A stretch of 21,657 bases of DNA from Clostridia bacterium (GTDB lineage: Bacteria; Bacillota; Clostridia; Christensenellales; UBA1242): assembly GCA_023228225.1 (NCBI GenBank), contig JALOBO010000021.1, positions 1 to 21,657 on the forward strand, written 5' to 3'. The notes under the pieces were generated by a model, which did no database searches, was not told the origin of the DNA, and worked only from the letters and a program-made list of their open reading frames with translations. Of this stretch, positions 1 through 7,722 are shown piece after piece. Each line of letters starts with the position of its first letter. The stretch's first letter is position 1. Made by a program: the position numbers and the translations under genes.

Positions 1-2
1 TT

Positions 3-1610
3 GATTTTTCAGAAACAGACGGTATGTTTTATCTTGTAATGGGAGAAAATGGCGCGGGCAAATCAACAATGTCTGATGTTATAAAGTTTGGTATCTATGG
101 AAAACTTGGAAATAAAAGATTAAGCGATATTCCCAACAGATTCAATCAGCAAACATACGTTAAAGTTATTATGGTTGCAAACAATAATACGATAACGATT
201 GAACGAGGAATACGACCAAATTTCTTAAGACTGTTTATAAACGGCGAAGAATATGACCAAGCAGGAAAACAAAATGTCGAAGATTATATTGCAGATGAAA
301 TTATAGGTTTGCCATTTTATGTTTTTAATAACATAATATCTTTATCAATTAATGATTTTAAGTCATTTTTGAATATGTCTCCGCATGATAAAAGAATGAT
401 CATCGACAAAATATTCAGTTTAGAAATTATTAACAATGCAAAATGGCTTGTTAAAGAAGAACTGAAAACATTAAGAGATAACGCATTAACATTTACTAAA
501 CAAGTTGAGACAATTGCACAAACAATTGCAAATTCTGAAACAGAACTTGAATTACTTAAACAAAAAATTGAATTAAATGCGCAATCAAAAATAAATACTA
601 TTCAACAAAGTATTAAAGAATATGATGCACTATTAACTGACATAGGAACAAAATTAACAAATGTTGATGAGAAATTAGGTCAATCAAATGAAAAACTTAA
701 TGGCTTAATTGAACTTTTGAATAAAAATAATGTAACAGCAAAAAATATTGCTGAAAAGAAAACATTATATGAAAATTCAAAATGTCCTATGTGTGAAGCC
801 GATTTGACTACCGAACATCATAAATCAATTTTAGATGAATTGATTAACAAAGAAATAAAGGTAAATGAAAATATCGAAAAACTGCAGGAATCTATAAAAA
901 GTATCAGAGAATTAAAAGCAAAAATATTAACTGCAAAAAATTCGTACAGCAATAAGCAAATTGAATTCTCAACTATCATATCAGGTTACAAACAACAACT
1001 TGAACAACTGAAAGATGGTGATAAAACACTGGAAACACAATCTATCGAAAAAATTATTGCTGACAATAAAGAAAGACGTAAAGCAATAATAAAAAAATCT
1101 GATAAAAGCTCACAACATATAAGTTTCTTTAAAATTGTTGAAGAAATCTTTGGAGATAATGGAGTAAAACAACTTGCAATAAATAAAATTATGCCTGCAT
1201 TAAATTCTGAAATACGTTTAGTATTATCAGAATTAAGAATGGATTATAAGGTTATTTTTGATAAATCATTTGATGCACACATATCACATCTTGGACATGA
1301 AGTTGCAATTCAACAATTAAGTACTGGTGAAAAGAAAAAAGTTGACTTTGCAGTTTTAATTGCGATAATTCGACTAATGAAAATAAAATATCCATCCATT
1401 AACATAACATTTCTAGATGAATTATTCGCAAGTATTGATTCAGATGGAATTCACCACATATTAAAAATATTAGCTGACACAACAAAATCAATGAATATGA
1501 ATATTTTTGTTGTAAACCATGCGCCACTTCCTGCTGAGGTTTTTGATTACAAGATTTTTGTATCTAAACCTAATAATTTTTCGCAAATGGATATCCAGAA
1601 GATTGATTAA
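3..1610 (+). CDS. 46: gp46-like recombination endonuclease subunit (SbcC/Rad50 family), 5' partial
   Basis: ABC-type ATPase that in T4 pairs with the gp47 nuclease (Mre11/SbcD type) to resect DNA ends for recombination-dependent replication. The frame is open from base 3 and codes DFSETDG before the first ATG at 24, so the true start lies upstream of the window. Numbering from the ATG at 24, visible motifs are Walker A GENGAGKS (7-14), a zinc-hook CPMC (C254, C257) inside a long coiled-coil region (about 140-370), the ABC signature LSTGE (432-436), Walker B TFLDE with D465/E466 followed by the D-loop ASID, and the switch histidine in VNHAP (H499). All parts of a working Rad50-like ATPase are present. 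The coiled coil is short, as in T4 gp46. Stop TAA. A late-type promoter box for the next gene follows directly. The family assignment is secure; the T4 gene name is by analogy. Confidence 0.93.
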   Translation, partial: DFSETDGMFYLVMGENGAGKSTMSDVIKFGIYGKLGNKRLSDIPNRFNQQTYVKVIMVANNNTITIERGIRPNFLRLFINGEEYDQAGKQNVEDYIADEIIGLPFYVFNNIISLSINDFKSFLNMSPHDKRMIIDKIFSLEIINNAKWLVKEELKTLRDNALTFTKQVETIAQTIANSETELELLKQKIELNAQSKINTIQQSIKEYDALLTDIGTKLTNVDEKLGQSNEKLNGLIELLNKNNVTAKNIAEKKTLYENSKCPMCEADLTTEHHKSILDELINKEIKVNENIEKLQESIKSIRELKAKILTAKNSYSNKQIEFSTIISGYKQQLEQLKDGDKTLETQSIEKIIADNKERRKAIIKKSDKSSQHISFFKIVEEIFGDNGVKQLAINKIMPALNSEIRLVLSELRMDYKVIFDKSFDAHISHLGHEVAIQQLSTGEKKKVDFAVLIAIIRLMKIKYPSINITFLDELFASIDSDGIHHILKILADTTKSMNMNIFVVNHAPLPAEVFDYKIFVSKPNNFSQMDIQKID

Positions 1611-1619
1611 AATTGCGAA

Positions 1620-1634
1620 TATATAAAATAAAAT
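1620..1634 (+). promoter_or_regulatory. Putative late promoter (TATATAAAATAAAA)
   Basis: AT-rich box TATATAAAATA about 11 bases before the ATG at 1641. It resembles the T4 late promoter TATAAATA read by gp55-type sigma, and a gp55-like gene is at 5515. Similar boxes recur before other genes in this window. In DNA this AT-rich a single box is weak evidence; its support is the repeated position just before starts. Confidence 0.45.
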
Positions 1635-1640
1635 AACAAA

Positions 1641-3074
1641 ATGGCGTATTTAGAAAAATTTAATAGAGACGATATTCATTTACGTTCCGTGATAATTGGA
1701 TTAATCAATTTATTAAATCAGGAAGTTTTTTTCGAGAATGTATGGTCTAATGATGAACAAGAAATTGTAGAAGTTCCTTTTTATTATTCGACAACAGGTG
1801 ATGAAAGATATCTTCAAGACGCATTTTTAGATTGGCGTTCGTGTGCCCATCCCAAATTCATGGATGGCAATTTTGACCCAATGCCAAGAGGTGTTGTTAA
1901 ACTTAATGATTCAACAATAAACAAAGGAAACATGACCCAACGTTGGATTCGTGGAAATTACACAAGAATCGTTGACGGCCAAATGGAAGTGTACAATGCA
2001 TATATAAATAGTTTGCCATTGGATTTGAATTTTGATGTTGAAATTCATACAGATACAATGACAAATATGTTTAAACTTTATCAATCAATACTTGAAGTTT
2101 TTTATAAAGTACAAATTTTTAATGTTGCATATAAAGGTTTAATGATACCATGTCAAGTCGGTTTTCCTGAAACATATCCGATTGAAAAATCGTTTGAATT
2201 TTCATATCCATCAGAAACAAAAATTGCTATGACATTTACATTGTCTTTGGAAACGTATTTTCCAATATTTGATGAACCTAATCTAGGTTCAAAAAAAGCA
2301 ATCAAAGATTCGAACCTTGGAACACCTATGAATAATAATGACATATCATATTATGTCGGCGAAAGTAGAAGAAACAAAATTAATGTTAAAAAAGGACAAG
2401 TAGTTCATTCTATTACAGATAATGGTTCAGCAAATGGAAAAACAGCAAGACTTGCTTCAAATAAAATGGATGCTATATTGATTGGAGATTTTAAACAAAT
2501 CAATGATAGCTCCGGAAATACAATTAACATTATAAATCCTATTGCAAACGAATCACGAGTTGCAACTAGTGACGTAACAATAAAATGGACATTTGCAAAT
2601 TTCATTCATAAAGTCAATTTGTATTACGCACTATATCCTGGTACAGAATGGGTACAAATTGCAACACTTATTGATGCAAGTATAGGAGAATATACATGGA
2701 CTATACCAAATATGATAGGTTTAATAGATGTTCTTGTAATTACGCCCAATGCAAAAGGAAGCGGTGCTGTTGTGAAAGCAGTTGTTGACATCGATGGCTC
2801 TATTTCTGACATAATAATTGTTGAACCTGGTAATAATTATGACCAAACAACAATGTTAGAGATTGAATCATCAACAGGAAGCGGTGCTTCAATAATTCCA
2901 TCAGTTATAGATGGAAAAATCGTAGGATACGATTCAGAACGATTAGTAGGCGGTTCTGGATACGTTGCAACTATAAACACTAAGATTACGTTTAAAGTTT
3001 CTGATGCTACAGGCCGTGGCAACGGAATTCTATTAGACGAAAATGGTGATATTGGCTTTATAACGATAGTATAG
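1641..3074 (+). CDS. Virion protein: gp15-like tail-completion/sheath-stabiliser core with Ig-like and glycine-rich extensions
   Basis: Residues 1-215 follow the pattern of T4 gp15, which caps the tail tube and sheath: EVPFYYS near the N-terminus, a conserved PRGVVKL, then LPLDLNFDVEIHTDTM and FKLYQSILEVF, a short IPCQVGFPE strand, and FTLSLETYFPIFDEP. At 477 aa it is much longer than gp15 (about 270). The extra part has an Ig-like module resembling the KNH/Kre9 domain (about 298-355, with KWTF, VNLYY and GEYTWTIP) and a glycine-rich tail (about 370-477). In that tail GSGA occurs twice, 40 residues apart, next to GNNY and GSGY motifs, as in many T4-like marine phage structural proteins. It is preceded by a late-type box and ends in TAG followed two codons later by TAA. 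The structural role is likely. The gp15 equivalence is from remembered family patterns, not a search. Confidence 0.55.
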   Translation: MAYLEKFNRDDIHLRSVIIGLINLLNQEVFFENVWSNDEQEIVEVPFYYSTTGDERYLQDAFLDWRSCAHPKFMDGNFDPMPRGVVKLNDSTINKGNMTQRWIRGNYTRIVDGQMEVYNAYINSLPLDLNFDVEIHTDTMTNMFKLYQSILEVFYKVQIFNVAYKGLMIPCQVGFPETYPIEKSFEFSYPSETKIAMTFTLSLETYFPIFDEPNLGSKKAIKDSNLGTPMNNNDISYYVGESRRNKINVKKGQVVHSITDNGSANGKTARLASNKMDAILIGDFKQINDSSGNTINIINPIANESRVATSDVTIKWTFANFIHKVNLYYALYPGTEWVQIATLIDASIGEYTWTIPNMIGLIDVLVITPNAKGSGAVVKAVVDIDGSISDIIIVEPGNNYDQTTMLEIESSTGSGASIIPSVIDGKIVGYDSERLVGGSGYVATINTKITFKVSDATGRGNGILLDENGDIGFITIV

Positions 3075-3096
3075 TTGTAAAATATTCATTTGCTTA

Positions 3097-3116
3097 CATA
3101 AATATATAATAAAATA
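3097..3116 (+). promoter_or_regulatory. Putative late promoter (CATAAATATATAATAAAATA)
   Basis: A T4-late-like TATATAATAAAATA box, with an overlapping CATAAATA, lies in the 61-base gap between the tail gene and the 761-aa gene, about 20-30 bases before the ATG at 3136. The class is inferred from similarity to the other boxes. Confidence 0.45.
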
Positions 3117-3135
3117 AAATAAAAAAATCTTCACA

Positions 3136-5421
3136 ATGTTAAATCTAAAAGATAGAATAGCGTTATTAAAAAAGAGAACAAGTTCAACAGAAGCGATAGA
3201 ATTATCTAACGCTGCATTGGAAGCTTGCAAATCTAATGGCTTCATGGATTCAGTTATTGCTGAAACTCTTGTGAAGGACCTTGCAAATATCGACGATAAA
3301 GAAGTTGCTACTTTTATAATGCGAGAAAATCGTATTATCGAAATAAGTAATTTAGGTGTAAGAGAATCGCACAATAGATTAATGAATAGTGATTTAATGC
3401 ATTATCCAACAATCAAACCTCTTATTGAATCAATGGCACAAACCATTAAATCTTTACCTGAGTATGTAACTGCACAAAGATACGTTGATTCGTTAAAACA
3501 ATACAGTTGGAATTTAGAGTTAAAAGCTGATATTGCAAAAATATCTGAAAGTATTGAAAAATATAAAGAAGATATTCAGTTAGCAAATTTCATGTATGAA
3601 TTTAAAAATAGTTCAGGTTCGTATCTTTCAAAAATGTTTGAACAAGAACTTGATACGTATTTTGTTGAACGTACAGCAGAAACTAGAAAAGCAGTTATTG
3701 AAAAAATAAATCCGTATTTATTCGATGCTAGTATGAAACATCTTCATGGAATTCTTATTCTATCTGAAGGCGGATTACAAATCGAAGCAAATGGACAAGT
3801 ATCAATTGAGAAAATCTATTCTCCAGTATTAATCAATGAGAAAAGTGAAATATTCTTCGCATCAGGTCGATTCTTAGTAAAAGAAAACGATAAAATTAAA
3901 TCATTAACTGAAGCTGAAATCAAAACTTTACCACAGGATTTTGTAAGTATTGCATTTTTCTTGTCGCAACCTAACGTTCGTGTATTTGAAAATAAAATTT
4001 CAGTATCTACACCGTCAGGTAATAAAAATGTTGACATAATCATCGAAGGCGAAAATACAAAAATTGTTTTAAATGGCAAAGAATTACCATACCAAACATT
4101 CACTAAATATTTTATGAATGAAGGTATATTCCGTCAAAATGAAAATGAAATACTAAAACAAATTGCTGTTCTATATGAAAACATCGGAAATGTTTACGAA
4201 ATTGATTACGGTAAACGTTTAGTTTCAAAAACAATGAAAGGCCAATGGGCTGATGTTTACAAAACAGAAAAATCTATTTGTTTAATTAAAGTAAATGAAT
4301 CTCAAAAATCTAATGAATTCATAACAAATGTAAACGGCATTCAAACAAAACAACTTATACTTGAACATTTAAGATTTGACATATCTGAATCGCTAAAAGA
4401 TTTAATACCTGCTGAAACTGAAAAGTTAAAAAACCTTGAAGTAGAAAAAGGTGAATTAATGGAAGCTATACAACTTTTATCTGATAAGAAAGCTTCTGTT
4501 ATTGCTCAAACGCAATCTAATCCGATTTTAAGAGAAAATGCTGAAGTTAAAGAATTACTTTCTGCAATTGATACTGAAATCAATTCTTTAAAAGAACATG
4601 AAAATGCAGTTCATAATAAAATAAATTCATTAACTAAAGTAAATACTTTATTCAATGATGAAGATTTTGAACAAGCTGATGATGTTGCAACTTTTTGGAC
4701 AAATGAATCAAATAAAAATGCTACTATCTACTTTGCACAAGAAGGTGATAATAAAAAATTCTTTATAGGAAAACAAACATTATCTGATTATAAATCAAAT
4801 GATTATACAATTGTTGAAGAAAACTTAGATGCTGCATCCGCAATTACTAAAGCTAAATCGCTAGGCGAATATTTTGAAACTGATGATGCTAAAGCATTTG
4901 AAGCAAATGATCCTGATGGCGTAAATAAACTTGATAAAAAAAACACAGCAATGACTGTCAGCGATGACATCAAAAAAGGTGAAGATATTACAAACCCACT
5001 TGAATCTGGAGACCAAGTAAAATTGAAAAATGGCATGATTGGAATAGTTCAAGGTAACGATACAAATAATAACACAATCGTTGCAATGAATGATGGTAAA
5101 AGCGTTTCAATTCCTCAACAATTCTTACATGAAGTTGAAATATTAAAAAAAAAATCTAACGAAAACAACCCTGAAATAAAACTAACAGGACAAGATGGTT
5201 CTCAATCTGTTCAGATACAAGAAAACAATGAAGAAGGTTTTGTTAAAGGACAAATGTTAAGCTCAAAAGGCGAAGAACTTGAAGGTGACCTTGGGGATAT
5301 TCTTGTAAAAGCTATAGATTATACATCAAAAGGCGATAATGATAAAATTGAAATACGTGTCGGTGAAGGATTGAAACATAAATCATATACACTTAAAAAG
5401 TTTATAAAGATAGCTGAGTAA
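3136..5421 (+). CDS. Large protein of unknown function in the virion gene block, with coiled coil and KOW-like segment
   Basis: I do not recognise a family for this 761-aa protein. The N-terminal 180 residues are helical and charged. About 190-400 is a mixed region that may be beta-rich. About 430-510 has heptad-like, E/K-rich coiled-coil character. About 510-590 is acidic and contains an EGDNKKFFIGKQTL segment. About 624-665 (SGDQVKLKNGMIGIVQG, then an AMNDGKSVSIPQQFL strand) looks like a small KOW/SH3-type barrel. The last 60 residues hold another basic beta segment. No signal peptide or membrane segment is visible. Its position between a tail gene and the late sigma/head genes, its late-type box and the terminator after it suggest a separately expressed virion or assembly protein, possibly a scaffold or core component. 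That role is inference from context only. Confidence 0.7.
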   Translation: MLNLKDRIALLKKRTSSTEAIELSNAALEACKSNGFMDSVIAETLVKDLANIDDKEVATFIMRENRIIEISNLGVRESHNRLMNSDLMHYPTIKPLIESMAQTIKSLPEYVTAQRYVDSLKQYSWNLELKADIAKISESIEKYKEDIQLANFMYEFKNSSGSYLSKMFEQELDTYFVERTAETRKAVIEKINPYLFDASMKHLHGILILSEGGLQIEANGQVSIEKIYSPVLINEKSEIFFASGRFLVKENDKIKSLTEAEIKTLPQDFVSIAFFLSQPNVRVFENKISVSTPSGNKNVDIIIEGENTKIVLNGKELPYQTFTKYFMNEGIFRQNENEILKQIAVLYENIGNVYEIDYGKRLVSKTMKGQWADVYKTEKSICLIKVNESQKSNEFITNVNGIQTKQLILEHLRFDISESLKDLIPAETEKLKNLEVEKGELMEAIQLLSDKKASVIAQTQSNPILRENAEVKELLSAIDTEINSLKEHENAVHNKINSLTKVNTLFNDEDFEQADDVATFWTNESNKNATIYFAQEGDNKKFFIGKQTLSDYKSNDYTIVEENLDAASAITKAKSLGEYFETDDAKAFEANDPDGVNKLDKKNTAMTVSDDIKKGEDITNPLESGDQVKLKNGMIGIVQGNDTNNNTIVAMNDGKSVSIPQQFLHEVEILKKKSNENNPEIKLTGQDGSQSVQIQENNEEGFVKGQMLSSKGEELEGDLGDILVKAIDYTSKGDNDKIEIRVGEGLKHKSYTLKKFIKIAE

Positions 5422-5442
5422 TTTCAAAATAAAAACTATTGG

Positions 5443-5478
5443 AAAGTTCTGTATATAATTTCTATACAGAACTTTTTT
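5443..5478 (+). terminator. Rho-independent terminator after the 761-aa gene
   Basis: A perfect 13-bp stem (5443-5455 with 5463-5475, arm AAAGTTCTGTATA) around a 7-base loop runs straight into a T run (5473-5478). It lies 21 bases after the stop of the 761-aa gene and 37 bases before the gp55-like gene, whose transcription would need readthrough or its own promoter. A weak late-like CATATAAAGTA box sits at 5480-5490. Confidence 0.85.
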
Positions 5479-5514
5479 GCATATAAAGTATTCACAATTT
5501 AAAATCCAAAAAAC

Positions 5515-5880
5515 ATGGGAAGAAAAAAATCAAACAAGAAATACTACGTAGATCCCGAAGAATTTAGAAATGCAATAATCGAATCTAAAAGTAAAGGCGA
5601 ATTAACAAGAGATGCAACTGATATGTTGGTTCTTATGTGTAATGAAATTTCAAGAACTAATAGTTATAAGTACCCAATGGATAAAGAAGATTGCGTTGCA
5701 TTTGCAATTGAAGATGTTCTTAGATATTGGAAAGGTTATGATCCTGAACGTTCAGAGTACGCATTTGCTTATTTCACAAGAATGATTCTTAACGGATTAA
5801 AAAAAGGATGGAAAAAACTACATCCAATTAAAACAATCAACAAAGTATCGTTATCACACGAGAATATACACAACATGTAA
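5515..5880 (+). CDS. 55: gp55-like late-transcription sigma factor
   Basis: A 121-aa basic protein resembling T4 gp55, the minimal sigma factor that directs host RNA polymerase to TATAAATA late promoters with gp33 and the gp45 clamp. It shares the order YYVDPEEFRNAII, a helix with TDMLVLMCNEIS, a polar DKEDCVAFAIEDVL helix, then YDPERSEYAFAYFTRMILNGLKKGWKK, which matches gp55 region-2-like features (FDETKY, PHAYITQACFNAFV, then a basic patch). It is shorter than T4 gp55 (about 185 aa), lacking most of the C-terminal clamp-binding tail. The stop TAA overlaps the ATG of the gp4-like gene by one base, implying translational coupling. TATAAATA-like boxes in this window support the role. Confidence 0.75.
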   Translation: MGRKKSNKKYYVDPEEFRNAIIESKSKGELTRDATDMLVLMCNEISRTNSYKYPMDKEDCVAFAIEDVLRYWKGYDPERSEYAFAYFTRMILNGLKKGWKKLHPIKTINKVSLSHENIHNM

Positions 5881-6371
5881 TGGCAAAAACTGATATTAAA
5901 TCAATCGTTCCATCTAGGAACGTAAACATAACTGGAAAGTATGTCGCTAGAAATCCTGTAAAATACATTGGTGATATCACAAAGATAATTTATCGTTCAT
6001 CATGGGAAAGAAAATTTTGTGTATTTTGCGACAGTTCACAAAAAGTATTAAAATGGTCATCAGAACCATTTGCAATTCAATACATAAGTCCAATTGATAA
6101 AAGAGTCCACGAATATTTTGTGGACTTCTATATCAAAATCGAACAATCGAATGGCGTGGTTGAAGAATACTTAGTTGAAGTTAAGCCTAAAGCGCAATTA
6201 TTAAAACCATTGCCGCCAAAGAAAAATACGCATAAAATGTTAATGGTTTACAACGAACAATTGAAAACTTTCATTATCAATACAGCAAAATTTGCAGCTG
6301 CAAAAATGCACGCAGCAAAAAGAGGCTGTAAGTTTCTAGTTGTAACCGAAGACTTTCTTTTTAATCAATAA
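5880..6371 (+). CDS. 4: gp4-like head completion nuclease
   Basis: A 163-aa protein closely resembling T4 gp4 (about 150 aa), a head-completion protein with a restriction-endonuclease-like fold acting after DNA packaging, before tail joining. It shares NPVKYIGDITKIIYRSSWERKF (T4 has KYRGDPKKITYRSNWEKFF), then WSSEPFAIQY, EYFVDFYIK, EYLVEVKPKAQ and a C-terminal AAAKMHAAKRGCKFLVVTEDFL. PD-(D/E)XK-type residues are visible: E43 in SSWE, D82 in VDFY and E100-V-K102. It overlaps the gp55-like gene by one base and is followed after two bases by the next gene, so it sits in a tight head-gene operon. Confidence 0.88.
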   Translation: MAKTDIKSIVPSRNVNITGKYVARNPVKYIGDITKIIYRSSWERKFCVFCDSSQKVLKWSSEPFAIQYISPIDKRVHEYFVDFYIKIEQSNGVVEEYLVEVKPKAQLLKPLPPKKNTHKMLMVYNEQLKTFIINTAKFAAAKMHAAKRGCKFLVVTEDFLFNQ

Positions 6372-6373
6372 TT

Positions 6374-7033
6374 ATGATACCACCAAAACAATATTATAGA
6401 GAAAATGCAGGTAATATTCAATTACGCGCAAATGCTTATAAGAATTTTATTAAAAAGTATCAATTGGGACAACCTGACCCAGATGGATTCAAATTGAATG
6501 AACGTATCAATTTTAAACACGGGTCAAGCAATTTTTTTATACCTGGTAAAATATATACTTTTCAATACACACCTTTATATAAAGATCGTTTAGATTATTA
6601 CGATACGCGGCCTATTATTTTGTGTCATGATGTATACAGAGCAAAAGGTACAGGTAATGATATTGTTGTTGGCGTAAATTTAAACTTTTTGCCTGAAAAG
6701 GTTAAAGTAGGAACGTTGCAATTATTTTACGAAAAGTTTTCGGCAGACATCAATGCGGGTGAAAAAGCAGCAAATACAAAATCAATTTTCTTAGCAACAA
6801 AATTAATAACTGCGTTAAGAAATTGGTTGGAAACTATTAAAATTTTTGAACATGCAAATATACATTACGGTTTTGCATATAGACAATATATTCGGTCTAG
6901 AATAAAATTATCAAGTCTTGTTGAATATGATGATTGGAATGATATTCCTTTTATTAAAGCACAAGACATTATGGGTAAAGATCTGAATGAAATCTATAAT
7001 GAATATTACGCAATTTCAAAAGGAAATAAATAA
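6374..7033 (+). CDS. Conserved T4-like phage protein of unknown function (PGKIYTFQY family)
   Basis: A 219-aa protein with no known function that I can assign. It has a PGKIYTFQYTP motif followed by LDYYDTRPIILCHDV and a VGVNLNFLPEKV strand. This pattern (tunnel-like YTFxY, YYDxxP, GxNLxxLP) recurs in T4-like phages, usually labelled hypothetical or structural. The C-terminal third is helical and aromatic-rich. It lies between the gp4-like and portal genes. In T4 the gene after gene 4 is 53 (baseplate wedge), but I see no convincing gp53 motif, so synteny alone should not name it. It starts two bases after the previous stop. Confidence 0.75.
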   Translation: MIPPKQYYRENAGNIQLRANAYKNFIKKYQLGQPDPDGFKLNERINFKHGSSNFFIPGKIYTFQYTPLYKDRLDYYDTRPIILCHDVYRAKGTGNDIVVGVNLNFLPEKVKVGTLQLFYEKFSADINAGEKAANTKSIFLATKLITALRNWLETIKIFEHANIHYGFAYRQYIRSRIKLSSLVEYDDWNDIPFIKAQDIMGKDLNEIYNEYYAISKGNK

Positions 7034-7035
7034 AT

Positions 7036-7719
7036 ATGATATATATAAAAACATGCAAATATTGTAATAAATCTTTTGAATCACAAAAGCCCGGAAGAAT
7101 TTACTGTTCAGGATCGTGTGCAGCAAAAAGCAGATGGGAATTAGATACGTATCGCGAATTTATGGTGAACTTTCAAAAAGAAAATCAAAAAGAAATTCAT
7201 CAGAGAGATTCGTGGCGATTATCACAGTCAAATGTACAAAAAATACGTGCAAATGATCCTGTAAATAAGCAAAAGTTTGCGACGTTTTCGAAAGAATATC
7301 AAAATAGACCTGATATTAAAGAAGAAATTTCAAGCAGAATGCGAAATTTATGGAAAGATCCTAAATATGCTGACGCACAGCTAAATGCATGTTTCGGGTA
7401 TAAAGAATATATAATGCCAAGTGGCCGTATAGTTAAAATTCAAGGAAATGAACCAATATTTTTGACTGAATTATTAAAAGTACACAATGAGGATGATATA
7501 ATAATTGGAATAGTTGAAATGAATAAAACAATAGGTAGAATAAAATATATGTATAATAACAAAGAACGAACATATTATCCTGACTTTTATGTTAAGTCAA
7601 CTAACACAATATATGAAGTTAAAAGTTTGTATACATATAATATACACAAAGAACAAAACATTGCAAAAAAAGATGCATGTGTAAAACAAGGATTTAATTA
7701 TCAATTTAAAATTATATAA
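7036..7719 (+). CDS. Putative free-standing homing endonuclease: N-terminal zinc finger, C-terminal PD-(D/E)XK-like domain
   Basis: A 227-aa protein beginning with a four-Cys zinc finger (C7, C10, C24, C28; CKYC and CSGSC). A helical, Lys/Arg/Gln-rich middle has short segments resembling NUMOD-type DNA-binding modules (SSRMRNLWKDPKY). The C-terminal domain ends in YYPDFYV, IYEVKS and AKKDACVKQGFNYQF, a Vsr/PD-(D/E)XK-like arrangement with D183, E194 and K196. Such small zinc-finger nucleases often occur as mobile homing genes in phages. It is wedged between a conserved head gene and the portal gene, with gaps of only 2-3 bases, as expected for an insertion between conserved virion genes. Nuclease activity and mobility are inferred. 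It could instead be a domesticated packaging nuclease. Confidence 0.6.
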   Translation: MIYIKTCKYCNKSFESQKPGRIYCSGSCAAKSRWELDTYREFMVNFQKENQKEIHQRDSWRLSQSNVQKIRANDPVNKQKFATFSKEYQNRPDIKEEISSRMRNLWKDPKYADAQLNACFGYKEYIMPSGRIVKIQGNEPIFLTELLKVHNEDDIIIGIVEMNKTIGRIKYMYNNKERTYYPDFYVKSTNTIYEVKSLYTYNIHKEQNIAKKDACVKQGFNYQFKII

Positions 7720-7722
7720 TAT

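Noticed and set aside
5480..5490. CATATAAAGTA as a late promoter for the sigma gene
   Set aside because: It departs from the other boxes and partly follows the terminator T run; kept only as a remark.
6374..7033. Naming this gene gp53 by T4 gene order
   Set aside because: No gp53 motifs are visible; synteny alone is not sufficient.
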